DNA from: Pseudogymnoascus destructans
Taxonomy: Eukaryota > Ascomycota > Leotiomycetes > Thelebolales > Thelebolaceae
Direction: 5' to 3'
Assembly: GCF_001641265.1 (NCBI RefSeq)
Contig: NW_020167549.1
Coordinates: forward strand, 217,791-281,790
DNA length: 64,000 nt
The stretch's first letter is position 1, and each line of letters starts with the position of its first letter. Positions 42,096-53,800 of the stretch are shown here, one piece after another. The translations under genes were made by a program, and so were the position numbers. The notes below the pieces were generated by a model. That model searched no databases, was not told the DNA's origin, and saw only the letters and a list, made by a program, of their open reading frames with translations.

Positions 42096-45000
42096 ATGGA
42101 CCCTCGACTTCCTCAGCATCCGTTCTCGCGGAATGCTGCGTCGCCATACACTCCCCGTACCACCTTTCAGCAGCCACCCCCCTCGACCCAGGCACCGCCT
42201 TACTCGCCGGGTGCCGATCCTCGAAACGCGCCTCCTTTCCGACCGGAGCATCAGCGAAGGACCTCGGAGAACACATACTTCCAACACGCGCCACCGACCT
42301 ATCCTCGCGACGCTGCTCCCATCCCGAATACCTCGACGCACTCCCGAACCGCGAGTGCGTCATCCATCGGCCACGGGACACCACTGATTCGGAATATGCC
42401 ACCACCATCCTCCCCACAACAACAGAATCAACAGGCACCTCATCCCCAGGGACCCCATCCACAAGCATACCCACCGCCACCACCGCCGTCGTCGAGACAG
42501 CCAGCACCAGCTATTGGGCCTCCTGCGGCCTTCCCCACGAATCGGGATCTGCCGGCATTGTCGTCTATACATCGACCCAACAGTGTCAATAGCAGCAGCA
42601 TGTCTATATCATCAATGCTAGGTGGCCCTTCAGCCACCGGTCGTGAACCGGGCCCCCCTCCATCTCAATACCCAGCGCCACAAGCGATGATGCCGTCAGG
42701 GGCGCCGTCAGGGCCAAGTACACCATACGCGCCTCCCACACATCCCTCGCCTAGACAATCGGCAGCAGGTTCCGACTATGGCAGATTCCGACGCCCAGAG
42801 ACGCCCGAACACCATCACCTACCCGAATCACAATCGCACCATGACCATCGGGCCGTTTCTGCCCGCAGCCCCCAGAGGGTCTCGAACATCCCAAGTCCGG
42901 AATCGAATCGCTATAATACACCTCAAGGGCCCCCCCAACGAAACATCCCAAACCAGCCTGGTCCGGCCGAAGAAAGACGCGAGCAGTATGCTGTCCGCGT
43001 GCCAAATCCGAATGCGCCTCCCCCTCGACCAACCAGCCAGCCAGCACTATACAACCAAAGCGAGGCATCTATTCCAGAATCTGTGCGGTCGGAAAACGGG
43101 AGGCCGCAGGCTGGGTATGCGCCTAGAGGTATCGGCTACGGCAATAGGGAGGATATACCCGCCTTCCGCGAACAGGCTCGGATAGAAGAAGCTATAATGA
43201 TGAGGGACATGGAACGGGAACGAGAGCAGCGGGACATTAGGGAACGTGAACGCGAACGAGAACGCGAAAGAGATGTCCGCGACCGAGAGTATCGTGAGCG
43301 AGAACGTGAGCGCGACAGGGAGAAGGACCGAGAGCGAGAGCTCGCGCGTGAACGGGAGCGCTTGGATAGGGAGAGGGATATGATGCGAGATCGCGAAAGA
43401 GAGCGCATGAATCATAGCAGAGAATCGGCACCATTTGCAAGGCAAGAGGGCCCTCAATATGGCCGCCAGTATGGACCTGCTCAGCAGGGTGCCTTCGTTG
43501 GACGTGCCGAGGCCGAACAGGGTCCCTGGGCAAGAGGAAGGCCAGAGGAACAACCTCATGAACCAGCATCCCAGCAAGCTTCTGGTGGAATGGGATATGA
43601 ATTTCCAAGAAATACGTCGCAACCTTACGGCGGCACTTCTGGATACGGACCCCAAGACCAACGATATTCATCGAGGGATTACAGGGACACCCAGCCGCAG
43701 AATCAACCAAGCCAACAGGCACAGCCGGGGCAACAATACGGCAGCCCAGTGCAAGAGCGCGAGAGAATCGGAGGACCTCCAGGACCCCATCAACAATATT
43801 CTGGACAACCACCTGGACCGTTTCGATCGAATGAATCACCCCGGTCAAGATCAAACGAGGAATCCCAGCAAATGCAGCGTGGTGTATACCTTGGCATCCA
43901 ACAAGAGATTAACAGGAAGGGCCGGAACTCTCCATTCCCCCAAGCTGTTCAAGGTGTGCAGGGGCTGGTAAATGGACCAGCTGGCGAGCCTGGCATCAAG
44001 AGCGAGTTTGGGAAAATGTTTTCGGGGATCGGGAGCGGCGTTGGTGGCATGGGAGGCACAAGCAACGCAAGTGGCGGCTCGCAGACTCCGTTTTCACAGC
44101 CCAATCAGCTTAGACGAGATGATTTGGATGTGGTTGCTGCGCAAGACTCGCCAACTGAAAACGGCCATAAGATTGTTCGGTCTTCGTCACGAGGAGGAAG
44201 GAGGCGCAAGCTTCAAACGGCTGAGGGCAAAGATGGCGATGATAGTAGCAACGGAAGACATACTCCAAGTGGCCGTGGCACGAAGCGACCGAAACAGCAA
44301 CATTCCGCAGGTGCTCCACATCGACAGTAAGTCAACCAACCCCTCTCCCTCCCCTTTTTAAATAATGCTAATATGGTGTACAGCTCGGAAAACCAACGAC
44401 CGGAACCTGTCGCCCAACTTTCGTCACCTACGGGCCCAAGTTTGACCCCAACATTCGGCCACCCATCTGGTCACGGAGCAGCATCGCCTCCACCGAAAGT
44501 TATTCCTCATCATCATCACATTAACCGCCACCACTATCATCACCACCACGGTAGCCCGCACCCGAAACCCCCCCCCCAAGTCATCATGCCCCAAGTCATC
44601 ATGCCAAAGCCCAAGACGGTTGTCAAATCCAATGCCGTGCTCGACTCTGTGGCGCATTTGCCGAGGAAGCATCTTGGGCATTTCACTTACTCGACAGCCT
44701 TGAAACCCGGAGATCCGCCGTCAGTGGTGCACAACCACCAACGCCGTCGTGCATTCAATAGCAACCCAGAGCCATTGCCCAAGATGGAGGGAAGCGAAAA
44801 CTGCACCCTCACAGTCAGGGTTCCACGCGTATATCTCGAACCGCCAAGCCGCGAGGAAATAACAGCAAGAAGGAGCGTTTGGGGAACCGACATCTACACC
44901 GATGACACTGACGTCGTCGCTGCGTGCATTCATGGCGGGTGGATCCGAGGCGAGTGGTCCGATGACGTGGACATCTCCGTCCTTGATCTTGTCATCGACG

Positions 45001-45734
45001 ATTCTGCCGAGGACAATGGCACGGCGACCAAAGTGACTTCGAAGAACGGGGACATAACGCTTACAGCGCCCCCCGCCCGAGGCCCGATGCTCCCGCCACC
45101 ACCCAAGGACCTCCACGTCACCATTCTCGTCCTGCCTGCACTCGAGAAGTACTCCAGCACCACACGCTGGGGCATCCGATCACGCGCCTGGGCGAACACA
45201 CACGACGGACTCTCCTTCCAGATCATGAGCGTCAAGTTCGTCAGTGGGGTGGACACGGCGAAGGAGATTCGAGGGAGCGCGCGCAGGCTGCGCATTGATA
45301 GTCAGCTGCGCGAGGACGACCTGGAGCGGGAGTCGGCGTGGGCGGCGCTGCTGCAGGTGGGCAATGGGCACCATGATGAGGTGGCGAGGAATAAGGATGG
45401 GATTGCGGAGAGCTTTGTGCGTGGGGATCCTACGCCTGCGCAGGGGATTGTGGGGTTGGGGATGAGGAGTTGGTGGAAGGAGCAGCCGAGGAGGGTTGAG
45501 GAGGTTCGTGTGGAGCCGGAGGGGAAGATGGATGTTGATGAGAAGGTTGGGGAGGTTGTTGGGGAGGATGATGATGTTGCGAAGCACACTGTGCAGGACG
45601 GCGTGCGAGACGTTGTACAGGACAATGTGAAGGATACAGCCAAGGAAGCAGCGAAGGAGGCTGAAGAAGCCAGTATCCCAGATGGCGTGGACCAGATGCT
45701 GCAAGATGTAGATCAACCGGCTGCGGACGTGTAA
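42096..45734 (+). CDS. RXT3: Rxt3 subunit of the Rpd3L histone deacetylase complex
   Basis: Two exons (42096-44326 and 44384-45734) with a 57-bp intron (GTAAGT, GCTAAT, TACAG) give 1193 residues. The long N-terminal part is Pro/Gln/Ser-rich and disordered, with a strongly charged Arg-Glu run (about 360-445, RERERERER-type) probably forming a single helix. After a His-rich stretch (PHHHHINRHHYHHHH) comes the Rxt3 domain (about 840-1040): LGHFTYSTALKPGDPPSVVH, CTLTVRVPRVYL, WGTDIYTDDTDVVAACIHGG and DVDISVLDLVI. The C-terminus is acidic. In yeast Rxt3 belongs to Rpd3L, which represses transcription in the nucleus. Domain assignment is firm; the function of the long N-terminus is unknown. Confidence 0.9.
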
Positions 45735-46297
45735 ATATGGGATCTTTTTACATTCCAGGGTAACCGGCGCGATTACCGGTCTAGATAGATATGGCGCTTC
45801 GGGAGGATATACATGTAATCAATGCAAGGGACATTTTCAGCAGTGGAGAGGAGGTATTAGGAGGCAGTTTGTAACATTTCGATGGAGATGTGGTGGTGGC
45901 AATATAGATACGTATTATATGATATGATGTATTTGTTCCGGCCCAACCAGGAATATGATCGCGAATGGGCCAGCCCAACCACGAATAGTATAATATAATA
46001 GTAAATATTAAATCGCTCTATACTACGTTTCCAATAGTGTGTAAGGAAGGCCATCACGTGCCACCACGTGAGGTCCCTTTCATAAGCGGCCCATAGGGCT
46101 CGGTAAAATAGGGCACAAGGTGCATAGATAAAAGGGGTTGGAGGCCTCAGAAGAAGGCCTCCAGTCAATAGTCGCTGTATCTACGTAGACCTATTGTGCT
46201 TACAGAATACGATACCTTCCTGCCTCCTGACCTGGTTCCCTGGACTCCCTTGAGACCCTTAGGCTTACGCTTTACATATCCAGCCTACTGGGTCAGG
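45735..46297. other. 3' flank of rxt3 and possible LTR
   Basis: After the 3' UTR of rxt3 the sequence from about 45931 (TGTTCCGGCCC) to 46204 (GTGCTTACA) has LTR-like features: TG...CA ends, repeated 'ggcccaacca' words, two CACGTG-type boxes near 46056-46070 and an A/T-rich promoter-like stretch. No partner LTR is present in the window and no target duplication can be tested, so this is only a candidate. Confidence 0.35.
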
Positions 46298-46756
46298 ATG
46301 GCAAGTATGGAAAGAAGGATTACGCTTGCGACTTCTGGAGGAGCAACGCCAGCAACTGACGCCACTGAGCCAGCTCCAAGAACTACGCCCGTAGAAGCTA
46401 GCCATTCGACGGCAGGCCAGGACGAGAGCATGGCCTCGAAGCTGGCAGACCTTCGGAAGCGGATGGATGAAGAGAGGGCCTATATCAACACGATGGAGGA
46501 AGCCCTAGAGCTTTTCCAAAGAATGCACGGCGACGACTACAATGCCTACCCTGAGGCAGTACGGGACTTCGCGAAGAAGCAAGCCCGGATTCAGGAAGAG
46601 AACCGTCGAAAAAGGCGACACCAAGATATCGAGGACGAGTGGGAAGGACCCCAACAAGAGGAGGAGGCAGAGACTGCCTCTACCGTATCAATGGAGGTCA
46701 CACCAGCCCAGAGGCCTACCACTTATGCCAATCCACGCCGCCGCAGCGGCGTGGAT
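46298..46756 (+). pseudogene. Possible retroelement gag/ORF1 N-terminal fragment
   Basis: From ATG 46298 the frame reads MASMERRITLATSGG, a low-complexity Ala/Thr/Pro stretch and a coiled region (KLADLRKRMDEERAYINTME), then an acidic/basic tail, and loses coding character near 46740. It follows the LTR-like end at 46204, which is where gag would begin. There is no zinc knuckle and no pol, so the assignment rests on position and composition alone. It ends at a perfect 11-bp inverted repeat (46731-46741/46746-46756, arms ATCCACGCCGC). Confidence 0.35.
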
Positions 46757-47393
46757 TTACGCGATTGCGGTTGGCTGTATTTTTGCGAAAAGCGGGTCTC
46801 CCCCTGCAGCGTGATCCCCTGCGGCATGGATTTCCATGCAGCAGGGCTATCTATGCCTTTAATCAATTACACCACACTATATATCGACTTTACACAATAG
46901 TTATATGGGTATATATGTGCTCTTAAGGCATGCGAAACTCATTAAATTACTCCTAAGTCGATCGCTCTTCAGGTACAGAAGTTATTTAATGTTGAAGTTC
47001 TAGAGGTTGGATTTTAGTAGGATAAGGGTACATAGGGCTGAAAATGTGAAAATGCAACACCGCCAACACCGCTCACACCGCCCACACCAACACCACCCAC
47101 ACCAACACCACCCACACCAACACCGCCCCATGCGGCCCACACCATGGCTGGAGCGCATGAGGTACCAACGCTATAATCGACCTACCCAGCAAAACTTGAA
47201 AAAAAGTCGAAAATTCAAAACTGGCTGCGATGGTGGCCACCTGCCTAGTAAAAAGGTCTCAAAGGTCGAAAATTCAAAGGTGCACTGTAACATCTGATCC
47301 ACTTCTTAGATCAATTAGTTTATATGATGAAAAATGTAGAGCTCAATCGAGCGAATTCAATAAAAATTAAATGAAGTCTGTAGCTCATTAGGT
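46757..47393. other. Intergenic region with short tandem repeat
   Basis: No gene supported. A 15-bp repeat built on 'ccacaccaacaccac' occupies about 47056-47130. The words 'gtcgaaaattcaaa' occur twice near 47210 and 47265. The right end abuts the first recombinase-helicase unit. Confidence 0.6.
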
Positions 47394-49869
47394 ACTACCT
47401 CAAGAACTGGCCGTATCTCTGGCGCAAATTGGGAATCCCCACGCAAATGATCCCTGTCACGCAGGCGCGCATGGGCCATTCCTTCGCAAATATTCCTTCG
47501 CAAATTGGGGAAACCCCCCCCCCCCTTTCCGGTCCCCATGCGCGCGCGCGCACCTCTGTATTTCTTTAGTAGAGTAATTCTGTTACCCAGCCAAAGTCCC
47601 AGCATCGGACGTACGTGATGGCAGCTACTGCCAGGTTCCCTTACCTCCGGGCGCACGGCGTGCTGCTCTGCGCCAAGTGCCAGACCGGCCTCCCGCCCAC
47701 GCGCGCTAGCCAGGAGAGGCACCTCAGGCAGCCACCACACCTACTGAAGGGTTCTCAGTTGCGAGCGCAGCTCGACCTCTTCGCGACATATGAGCTCCGG
47801 CTGCCGGGCGAGGTCGAGCTGCCGCATCAGCCCTGCGCACCCATTCCAGGACTGCGGTGCCACGCGGCATTCGTGTGCGCCATCTGCGATGTCGACGGCC
47901 AGAGCCTGAGCCTTACGCGGTCGGAGCCAGCTATCAGGGCGCACGTGTCCAAGGAGCACGGGCAGAAGCCGGCCAGGCAGGCCGAGGGCAGGTCGTGGCG
48001 AAGGTGCACTGTCCAGACCTTCTTCGCTGAGACCCAGCACGTCCGGTACTTCGCGGTTACAGACGACGGCAGGGCGGAAGGGGACGCAGCTACTGCTGCC
48101 ATTGCCCTCGAGCCGCAGGAGCAGGACTTCTTCGAGCTGGCCGAGGAGGACGCGAACATGGTCGCAGAGGACATCAAGACGGAGGCCAACAGGGTGCACG
48201 GCTTCGACAGCCACCGCTCGGCCGTGGTCCCATGGCTGGGGCGGACGGGCATCGCAAACCACGTGCGGGGCCTGCAGAAGGACGAGATGCATGCCTCCTA
48301 CACGCTGCCAAAGAGCGCAGATGAGGGAGAGCCCGAGCTGTTGCTGATGCTCGAGGTCATGGACGAGATCCTCGCCGAGGCACACGGCTGGTGCTTCGAC
48401 GGGCCGGACTGCATGCTGACATGGCCGAGGCAGCTCGCACTGAGCCGCTTACGCGAAGCGCCTGCATCATCATCATCGGCGTCAGCCAGCTACAGGGCAG
48501 GCAGGGCACGTGGCTTCGACCCCAAGAAGGAGCCTCCACACTGCGCACGAACTTTGGGTACTGGAAGTAGTTCATGACGTACTGCTACCGCGTGGCATAC
48601 TGCGGCAGCCACTTCACGCCACCTACGCCTGCTGCAACGGGAGACGGGAGTGCGGACCAGGGCAGGTGCCCCGAGGACTGGATCCGGCTGACGGACGAGC
48701 AGACAGCGGCTTGGGAGGCAGCCCTGCAGTGCACCGCTGATGGAGACCGCCCAGCCCTGAACGACGCCCTCCGGTCCCTCTGCATGGCCCTCGTCTGCCA
48801 CGAGTTCGGCGGCGACCGCTTCAGCTCGCCTCTCCTCAGCTTCTGCGCGATGCTCAGCGTCAAGCCGCGCACCAACTCGTGGAAGGAGCCGGGCAACTTC
48901 AACAGCTGCCTGTCCGGCCTGATCTGGGCCGTGCAGCTGCTCGTCTTCAGCACGGCCGCATACCTCGAGAGGTCGGGCGCCGGCAGCACGCTCGAGCACA
49001 TCAACAACATCTGCGAGCAGTACCTGCGGCCAGACACGGAGACGCCCATGGGCGAGATACTGGGCTGGCGCCTGCTGCTGTTCGCAGTGTCGAAGGAGGG
49101 CGTGGGCTCGCACCAGGCACATTGGGACGAGGACGAGCAGATCCTCACCTACAGGGACGTCGACCTGAACATGGACGAGGTGCAGCAGCTGCTGCTGTCA
49201 GAGTTCAGGCAGGCGCAGCAGCTGCTGCACGATGAGCTCATGTTTGGCGCAACAGGCCTGCCACGGATGCACGCTTGGGCGCTTAAGGACAACCTCGATG
49301 CCGACAACTTCGGCTGGTACTTTGGCGAGCACCGGGAGAACGTGGCACTGCTGAAGCCGTTCGCGGGCTCACTGCGCAACGTTATACAGGAGTCGCAGTC
49401 ACTCCGAGCATCACTCCTCGACACCACTGATGAGGATGGAGGGGCTGATGCGAGAGTCGTGTGGCGACAGAAGGCCATCGACCAGTACGAGGCCGTCGCT
49501 GACGAGTTCCTCAAGCGGCTCCTCGTCCTCATCCACATGGCCTCGGGCCAGCCGCTGCGCGAGAGCGAGCTGTTCTCCCTCACCTGGCGCAACACGCAGC
49601 GGAGGCGCAGCGTCTACCTCAAGCACGCGCTCGTTATGCTGCACACGACCTACCACAAGGGCCAGCAGCAGACGGGCAAGTTCAAGGACAACATCCGCTT
49701 CCTGCCGGCCACCATCGGAGACCTCCTGCTGGACTACCTGGTCTATGTCATGCCGCTCCGCCAGGCCTTTCTGCGCCAGTCCTCCCCACGCGCAATCATG
49801 TCCGCGTACCTGTGGTGGAAGGACGGGGCTGTGTGGGCCGACAACCGGCTGACGCGGTGCATGGAGCAG

Positions 49870-50805
49870 TGTCATACTGACATTCGTTGCACTCAGTTTG
49901 CTATCAAACTCAAGAGCAAACTTAGAAATCTCCTCCTCAAACCTACAAGTCACCATACATATCTTGGCTTATCACACCAACAACAGAAGCAATACTACTG
50001 AACGATTGCTGCAAACTCTTCTACTACATCTGTTTATGCTACATACATCACGGCATATCATTTGGACACTCATTGAACAAGTTATTAAGAAAATCTCCTC
50101 CTTAAGGGGGTGGGCCAATACTACCACATGGCATATCTCTACCAACTAGAGGCCTAGGAACATGAACGATAGCTCTAGAAGCTTCTACAATCCTCTATGA
50201 TTCATTACACGTCATCGCTCCTTAGTTACCCACAAGATTGGTTAAGTTATGACATAATTTGTCTATAGGTACTCTGACCTTGGACCTCCTTTTCACTTCC
50301 TATAGGCTAGGAACCCAAGAGATGGTTCTATGGGATTCTCTTACGTTCACTACATGATTAGCAAGCTAGTTGTGGGTCGCACTTGATTTCTAATACATTT
50401 ACCAAGCCTGGTTAGTCATGGAAAGTCATGGAAAATGAGAGAACTACACTCCTTTGGCATAAATAGGATTGCCCTTTCCTTAAGAAAGGGCAAGCAGGCA
50501 ATACAGTAAATCGACTATCACATACTTCTACGTCTTTTCCAAGCTTCCAAGCATTGATCTTGTTATTCTCTATTTTTGAAAAGTCAGTGAGGTGCTAACC
50601 TCTGACTTACCCCTGAGTTCTCAGACTCAACATTTGTTGCAACTTGTCTAAACCACTTCACCACATCATACACCTGATTGCTGCGTTGTGGAATAGTCTA
50701 AGCTACAACCCTTTGGCTCTGTTTCCTAAGACAGTGTGTTGTCTTAGTAAATTCATCCCTTCCTTGGGTGGCTAGATTCTCATATCTGGTGCACCCACCA
50801 TTACA
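49870..50805 (+). repeat. LTR1 copy F, 5' LTR of Gypsy-3
   Basis: TGTCATACTGACA (itself a 5-bp inverted repeat with a 3-nt spacer) to CACCATTACA. The promoter elements are ATAAATA at 50459-50465, a hairpin GCCCTTTC/GAAAGGGC at 50471-50491, and AAGCAGGCAA at 50492-50501, the probable 5' end of the transcript about 33 bp after the TATA box. An 83-codon open frame inside the LTR recurs in other copies but has no protein features. Confidence 0.97.
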
Positions 50806-50807
50806 CC

Positions 50808-50817
50808 TTGCCTGCTT
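50808..50817 (+). other. Self-priming primer-binding site of Gypsy-3
   Basis: TTGCCTGCTT lies 2 nt after the 5' LTR and is the exact 10-nt reverse complement of LTR positions 50492-50501. There is no TGG-type tRNA complement at the LTR edge. Position and match fit Tf1/sushi-type self-priming, in which the RNA's own 5' end is the primer. The 2-nt offset is the same as in Gypsy-2. Confidence 0.7.
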
Positions 50818-50857
50818 CAAGCTTCAACTATTCCTATAGCAGCACTTCGATACTACA

Positions 50858-53800
50858 ATGGAGGACGACCAAGCTCCTACAACTACTGCTGAACAGCAGA
50901 TGCAACAACTGTTTGCCTTTATACAAACTATAGCAAACAAACTTGAGAATTTGGAAAACACCTTTCAAGCCAACACTTCAGCAACACAATCTTCAACTCA
51001 GACACATCATACAGAGCTTCCCACAGCTCCTCTGGCTATTTCGAGTACCCCAGGTGCACTTCCTAAAGTGCAAACACCAGATTTATACCATGGAGACAGG
51101 AGGAAGTTGAAGGGATTTCTTATGCAACTGGACATCTACTTCACCCTCAGGCCTCATCAGTTCACCTCAGACATTCAGAAGATCTATTTCGCTGCCAGCT
51201 ACCTCCGTGGATCTGCATTCAACTTCTTTGAGCCATATCTTAGAAGACTTAGTGGCAACAACCAAAATACCACTACACCTTTGATTACCTCTTATGACCA
51301 GTTTCAAGAGGAACTTACCAGGACCTTTGGAGACATCAACGAAACTGCTACAGCAGAAAGAGAGCTACAGAAGCTATGTCAAAAGACCTCTGCTGCTCAG
51401 TATACAACAGAATTTAGGAGAATCACTTCTCACTTGACTTGGAATGAAGAAGCCTTAGTCTTCACTTACTACCAAGGGCTCAAGAGCTCTATTAAGGATG
51501 AACTCAGCAAAGAAGAACGCCCTACAACACTTCAAACGCTTATAGAGAAAGCTGTCAGACTTGATGATAGGCTTTTTGAAAGAAGAAAGGAGAAGAACCA
51601 AGACTGGCATCCAACAAGAAATTTCAACAATTACACCTCTACACCAACTGCTAAGGACTCAGCACCTGAACCTATGGACTTAGACGCCTCTATAAAGAGA
51701 TCTACAGCAAATCCAGCACCTCAGCCTACAGGATACCCTCAAAAACTGAAAAGGGGTAAACTTACCCCTCAAGAAAGAAAACACAGAATGGACAACAACC
51801 TTTGTTTATACTGTGGCAAAGGGGGACACAGAATTCAGGAGTGCTATTCAGCACGAGGGAGTGCTGATTCAAAACATATAGCAGCCTCAGACACAGTCAC
51901 AACTGCTATTCCTGAAAAACTTGAAAAATCCCTAGCAGGCACAACTTCAACTGAGACTATAACTTCTCCCCTAGACAACAAAGATGTGTCGATGGTGCTT
52001 TCTCAGAGTCTCACACACCTGTTAATCCCTATTCAACTCCATTTCAAACAACAGGTGTTGTCTACAAGGGCTATGATAGACTCAGGGGCAACAGGCAACT
52101 TTATATCTCAAGACCTCATCTTGACACACCAGTTACCTACAATTCCCAAACGCACTCCAGAGTTGCTCCGAGTCATTGATGGAACTCCTATCAGTTCAGG
52201 TTCCATTACCTGCAACACCCCAGTACTCAAACTTGAGATTCCCCTAGGAAAATCAACATTTTCAGACACCATCTCTTTAGATGTTATACCAATGAAGTAC
52301 CCAGTTATCCTAGGTCTTCCATGGCTTCAAAGGCATGATCCAACTATCAATTGGAAGCATTTATCGCTTGGGTTTAGCTCAAATCCTGAGCTCAATACTG
52401 AAAAAACCCTTCAAGCCTCAGTTACCCCTATTCAGGTCCAAGACTCAAACTTGTCCCAGATCAAGGATTTTGACCAAACTATGGACGATATATCATCTCT
52501 GATATGGGTTAAACCTTTCCAACCTGTCCTGGAGATAGCAGCTACTTCAGATTTGGAGAAATCATCTCAGGAGGTCATTTTGCCTTTAGCATACCAAGAC
52601 TACCAACATCTTTTTGACAAGGCAAAGGCATCAATTCTGCCAAAGCACCAGCCTTATGACCATGAGATACCACTCGCAGAAGGCTCAATGCCTCCCTACG
52701 GCCCTATCTACTCTCTATCTGAATTAGAGCTGAAAACTCTCAGAGGATACCTAGATGAGAACCTTAGTTCTGGCTTTATCAGACCTTCTTCCTCACCAGC
52801 AGGAGCTCCCATTCTCTTTGTCAAGAAGAAAGATGGCTCCTTGCGTCTCTGTGTTGATTATAGGGGCCTTAATGCAGTCACTGTTAAAAACAGATATGCT
52901 TTACCCCTTATCCCTGAGCTCATAGATAGGCTCTCTTCAGCAAGGATCTTTACCAAGTTAGATCTCAGGGGAGCTTATAACCTGATACGCATCAAGGAAG
53001 GTGATGAGTGGAAGACAGCATTCAGAACACGCTATGGTCATTTTGAATACCAGGTAATGCCTTTTGGGCTTGCCAATGCACCTGCTTCTTTCCAAGCTCT
53101 CATGAATGATATTCTAAGACCTTACTTGGATATCTTTGTTGTTGTCTACTTAGACGACATTCTTATATACTCTTTAGACACTCAAGAGCATGTTCTACAT
53201 GTTAGACAAGTCTTAGAGAAGCTATCTCAAGCACAACTCTTTTGCAAACTTGAGAAATGTCTTTTCCATATGTCTCAAGTTGATTTCTTAGGACATAGAA
53301 TTTCAACAGAAGGCATTCAGATGGACCCTGAAAAGACAAAAGCAGTACAAACGTGGCCTATTCCTTCCAGCATTAAAGAGGTTCAGTCTTTCCTTGGGTT
53401 TGCCAACTATTACAGGAGGTTTATACCAAGATATACATCCTTGGCTTTACCCCTTACTCAATTACTTCACAAGGACACTTTGTATCACTGGGATAAGACA
53501 CAGCAAGATGCTTTCGATGCTCTTAAAGAAGAATTTAAAGAAGGGAAAATGTTACTACACTTTAACCCCTTGAAACCTGCCACTCTTGAGACAGATGCCT
53601 CAGATTTTGCCATTTCTGGAATCTTATACCAAGCTCCAAAAGACAAACAAGAAGAGCTACAGCCTGTGGCATTTTACTCAAGAAAGCTATCAGCAGCTGA
53701 ACAAAACTATCCCATTACAGACAAGGAACTGCTTGCCATAGTATGTTCTCTAAAGCATTGGAGATGCTACCTTGAAGGGGCAAACTATCCTATCACTATT

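Noticed and set aside
43047..43854. Long minus-strand ORFs opposite the charged Arg-Glu region of rxt3
   Set aside because: They arise from the biased codon composition of the plus-strand gene; splice sites and the Rxt3 domain support the plus strand.
49898..50149. An 83-residue ORF (starting MLSNSRANLEISSSNLQ) that recurs in at least four places
   Set aside because: It lies inside LTR1 and recurs because the LTR recurs. It has no domain likeness and is lost in older copies, so it is not called as a gene.
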